From Thermoplasmata archaeon (lineage in GTDB: Archaea > Thermoplasmatota > Thermoplasmata > Thermoplasmatales > Thermoplasmataceae): DNA of 7,470 bases. Numbering within the stretch: the stretch's first letter is position 1; each line of letters opens with the position of its first letter. Made by a program: the position numbers and the translations under genes. Under the pieces are notes generated by a model. It did not search any database. It had not been told where the DNA came from and saw nothing but the letters and a program-made list of their open reading frames with translations. Location: the NCBI GenBank assembly GCA_021811505.1, contig JAJZOM010000057.1, positions 1-7,470 of the forward strand. The letters run 5' to 3'. This document shows, one piece after another, positions 6,267-7,470 of this stretch.

Positions 6267-7358
6267 TTGGAATTACTTATTCCATTGCACTACGGCACTA
6301 ACTCACATGGAGGAAATATCTGGAATTTTTCGAGGAAACACGGAATAGATCCTTTGTCAGTGCTTGACTACAGTTCAAACCTCAATGACTTCAACCCTGT
6401 AACAATGGATGAAATCAAACTAAAGGAGAGTTGGTACAGAGCTTACCCGGACACTGATCTTTCACATTATGTCACAAGACTCTCCGAATGGTCTCAAATG
6501 TCACCAGAACAAATACTTCTGGGCCCTGGACTGACGTATCTTATATATAGGATATGTCAGTTGAATCGCGGAAAAAAGGCACTTATAATAGAACCTTGTT
6601 TTTCTGAATACGAGCGTGCTGCCAGGTCATCCGAGATGACAGTGGATACGATTCAGAGTATTGATTTACAGGGAATGAGCGAGAAAATCGCACAACGCAA
6701 TTTCGATTTGCTGTTTGTAGCGAGCCCTTCAAATCCAGTAGGCACATCGATTCCCCCAAACGAACTGATTGAAATAATAGATTATGCAAGAAAAAAAGGG
6801 GCAACAGTATTCATCGATGAAGCATTTGTGGACTTTTCAGAACAATACCAGAGAAACTTTCCGTCGAAGATATTGGGAGATTATGAAAATGTTATTTTCG
6901 GGCGATCACTTACAAAGCTATTTGGAATGGCATCTGTGAGGATGGGCTATCTTATGTCAGCGAAGCGGAACACGGAACTCATATCCATGTTAATGGAACC
7001 GTGGGCACTGGGGCAATTCGCAGCGGAAATAATTTCGACAATGGACTATAACAGGTTTAAAGACTTACCTTCACAGACAAGCCAGGAAAGGAGATTCCTG
7101 ATAACAGGCGTTGAAAATCTGAGATTAAAAATTCTGGGCACTCCCTCTGCAAATTATTTTGTGTTTTCGTTTCCCGGAGACACCGATGTATCACGCGTCG
7201 TTGAGGAACTGGGGGAATCCGGTATAATGATCAAGGAACTCGGCGATTTCATGAATGATGGGAAGAGGTATGCCAGAATTTCAGTAAAAAATAGGGCTAA
7301 CAACACAATATTCCTTAAAGCTCTGGAAAAGGCAATGACAACGGGAAGAAAGTTATGA
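6267..7358 (+). CDS. cobD: CobD-like PLP enzyme, L-threonine-O-3-phosphate decarboxylase
   Basis: Predicted cytoplasmic fold-type I PLP enzyme that decarboxylates threonine phosphate to (R)-1-amino-2-propanol phosphate, the linker of the cobalamin nucleotide loop. Its 363 residues are typical for CobD/HisC-like proteins. Visible landmarks: HYGTNSHGGNIW (8-19), as in CobD N-termini with HGGN; DYSSNLNDFNP (34-44), matching D(F/Y)SxNxNP; GPGLTYLIY (86-94), the cofactor phosphate loop (usually GNG, here Pro replaces Asn); SNPVGT (155-160) with Asn156; VFIDEAFVDF (181-190) with Asp184 for the pyridine nitrogen; SLTKLFGMASVRMGY (214-228) with the Schiff-base Lys217; and RYARISVKNRANN (334-346) with the substrate-carboxylate Arg. 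Histidinol-phosphate aminotransferase is the alternative; HGGN and neighbouring cobS/cobY favour CobD. The start could be TTG 6267 or TTG 6285; no strong ribosome site decides. The stop overlaps the next ATG (ATGA, 7355-7358). Confidence 0.85.
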   Translation: MELLIPLHYGTNSHGGNIWNFSRKHGIDPLSVLDYSSNLNDFNPVTMDEIKLKESWYRAYPDTDLSHYVTRLSEWSQMSPEQILLGPGLTYLIYRICQLNRGKKALIIEPCFSEYERAARSSEMTVDTIQSIDLQGMSEKIAQRNFDLLFVASPSNPVGTSIPPNELIEIIDYARKKGATVFIDEAFVDFSEQYQRNFPSKILGDYENVIFGRSLTKLFGMASVRMGYLMSAKRNTELISMLMEPWALGQFAAEIISTMDYNRFKDLPSQTSQERRFLITGVENLRLKILGTPSANYFVFSFPGDTDVSRVVEELGESGIMIKELGDFMNDGKRYARISVKNRANNTIFLKALEKAMTTGRKL

Positions 7359-7417
7359 TAGTCCGTAAATCCGAGGTTCTTGGAAATCATCATCTGAACT
7401 TAGGTGATTCCGGATGA
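7355..7417 (+). CDS. 20-codon mini-ORF coupled to both neighbours
   Basis: ATG 7355 overlaps the cobD-like stop as ATGA (7355-7358). The frame reads MIVRKSEVLGNHHLNLGDSG and stops at TGA 7415-7417, which itself overlaps the next ATG as ATGA (7414-7417). The three ORFs use three different frames. A weak purine stretch (GGGAAGAAAG, 7343-7352) precedes it. Short ORFs of this size arise by chance, so translation is not certain, but the two exact overlaps are consistent with translational coupling. Confidence 0.3.
   Translation: MIVRKSEVLGNHHLNLGDSG
7402..7407 (+). promoter_or_regulatory. Shine-Dalgarno for the gene starting at 7414
   Basis: AGGTGA lies 6 nt before ATG 7414 and closely complements the end of archaeal 16S rRNA. 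It is within the mini-ORF and supports 7414 as a real internal start in the operon. Confidence 0.65.
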
Positions 7418-7470
7418 TCCTGGAAGTACCCATTGTTTTTGTAGTTTTTACTGTGATTCTTTCTCTCAAC
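7414..7470 (+). CDS. Start of a membrane-protein gene cut by window end, possibly cbiB
   Basis: Only 19 codons are visible: MILEVPIVFVVFTVILSLN, a hydrophobic segment like a first membrane helix. The strong AGGTGA six bases upstream and the ATGA overlap with the mini-ORF mark it as cotranscribed with the cobD-like gene. CbiB (adenosylcobinamide-phosphate synthase), which joins the CobD product to the corrin ring and is a membrane protein often next to cobD, is the best contextual guess. The visible part lacks the later family motifs, so the identity is inference. Confidence 0.55.
   Translation, partial: MILEVPIVFVVFTVILSLN

Noticed and set aside
6229..6270. Possible C/D box RNA (TATGATG followed by CTGA)
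   Set aside because: The C box is imperfect, the spacing is too short and no D'/C' pair is present; it fits promoter sequence better.
1..7470. CRISPR array or long direct repeats
   Set aside because: No regularly spaced repeats were seen; only short matches such as TCACAGCT twice in 5004-5232.

Overview
The window looks like chromosomal DNA of an acidophilic or thermophilic euryarchaeon, most likely a member of the Thermoplasmatales. The reasons are an archaeal-type CobY guanylyltransferase, a THI-box (TPP) riboswitch in front of an MFS transporter (an arrangement I recall being described for Thermoplasma and Ferroplasma), AT-rich boxes about 26 nt upstream of start codons (near-leaderless transcripts), frequent TTG/GTG starts and moderate GC. 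The species cannot be fixed from the sequence alone.

Layout: 1-578 is the 3' part of a transposase-derived gene whose DDE active site looks eroded. A non-coding stretch follows (579-815) with a strong GC hairpin and a perfect 16-bp palindrome. Then comes an APC-family permease (816-2150, +), which converges on cobY (2158-2706, -). cobY is divergent from a TPP riboswitch (about 2771-2860, +) that leads an MFS transporter (2940-4226, +). The transporter converges on cobS (4254-5003, -). A small secreted or membrane-anchored, sequon-rich protein (5233-6009, +) follows. Last is a CobD-like PLP enzyme (6267-7358, +), which by a chain of ATGA overlaps runs through a 20-codon mini-ORF into a membrane-protein gene beginning at 7414 and leaving the window.

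Together cobY, cobS and the cobD-like gene (perhaps with cbiB as the truncated last gene) supply much of the nucleotide-loop assembly stage of cobalamin synthesis. CobD makes the aminopropanol phosphate linker, CbiB would attach it to the corrin ring, CobY activates adenosylcobinamide phosphate with GTP, and CobS joins it to the lower-ligand nucleoside. The genes are scattered over both strands and interleaved with transporters rather than forming one operon, and I see no B12 riboswitch.

The most notable element is the TPP riboswitch. It makes the adjacent MFS protein a strong candidate for uptake of thiamine or a thiamine precursor, although its sequence resembles sugar/metabolite porters. 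I did not find an obviously new defence or mobile system here. The points of most interest are the riboswitch with its ribosome-site mimicry, the coupled mini-ORF, the eroded transposase and the palindrome.
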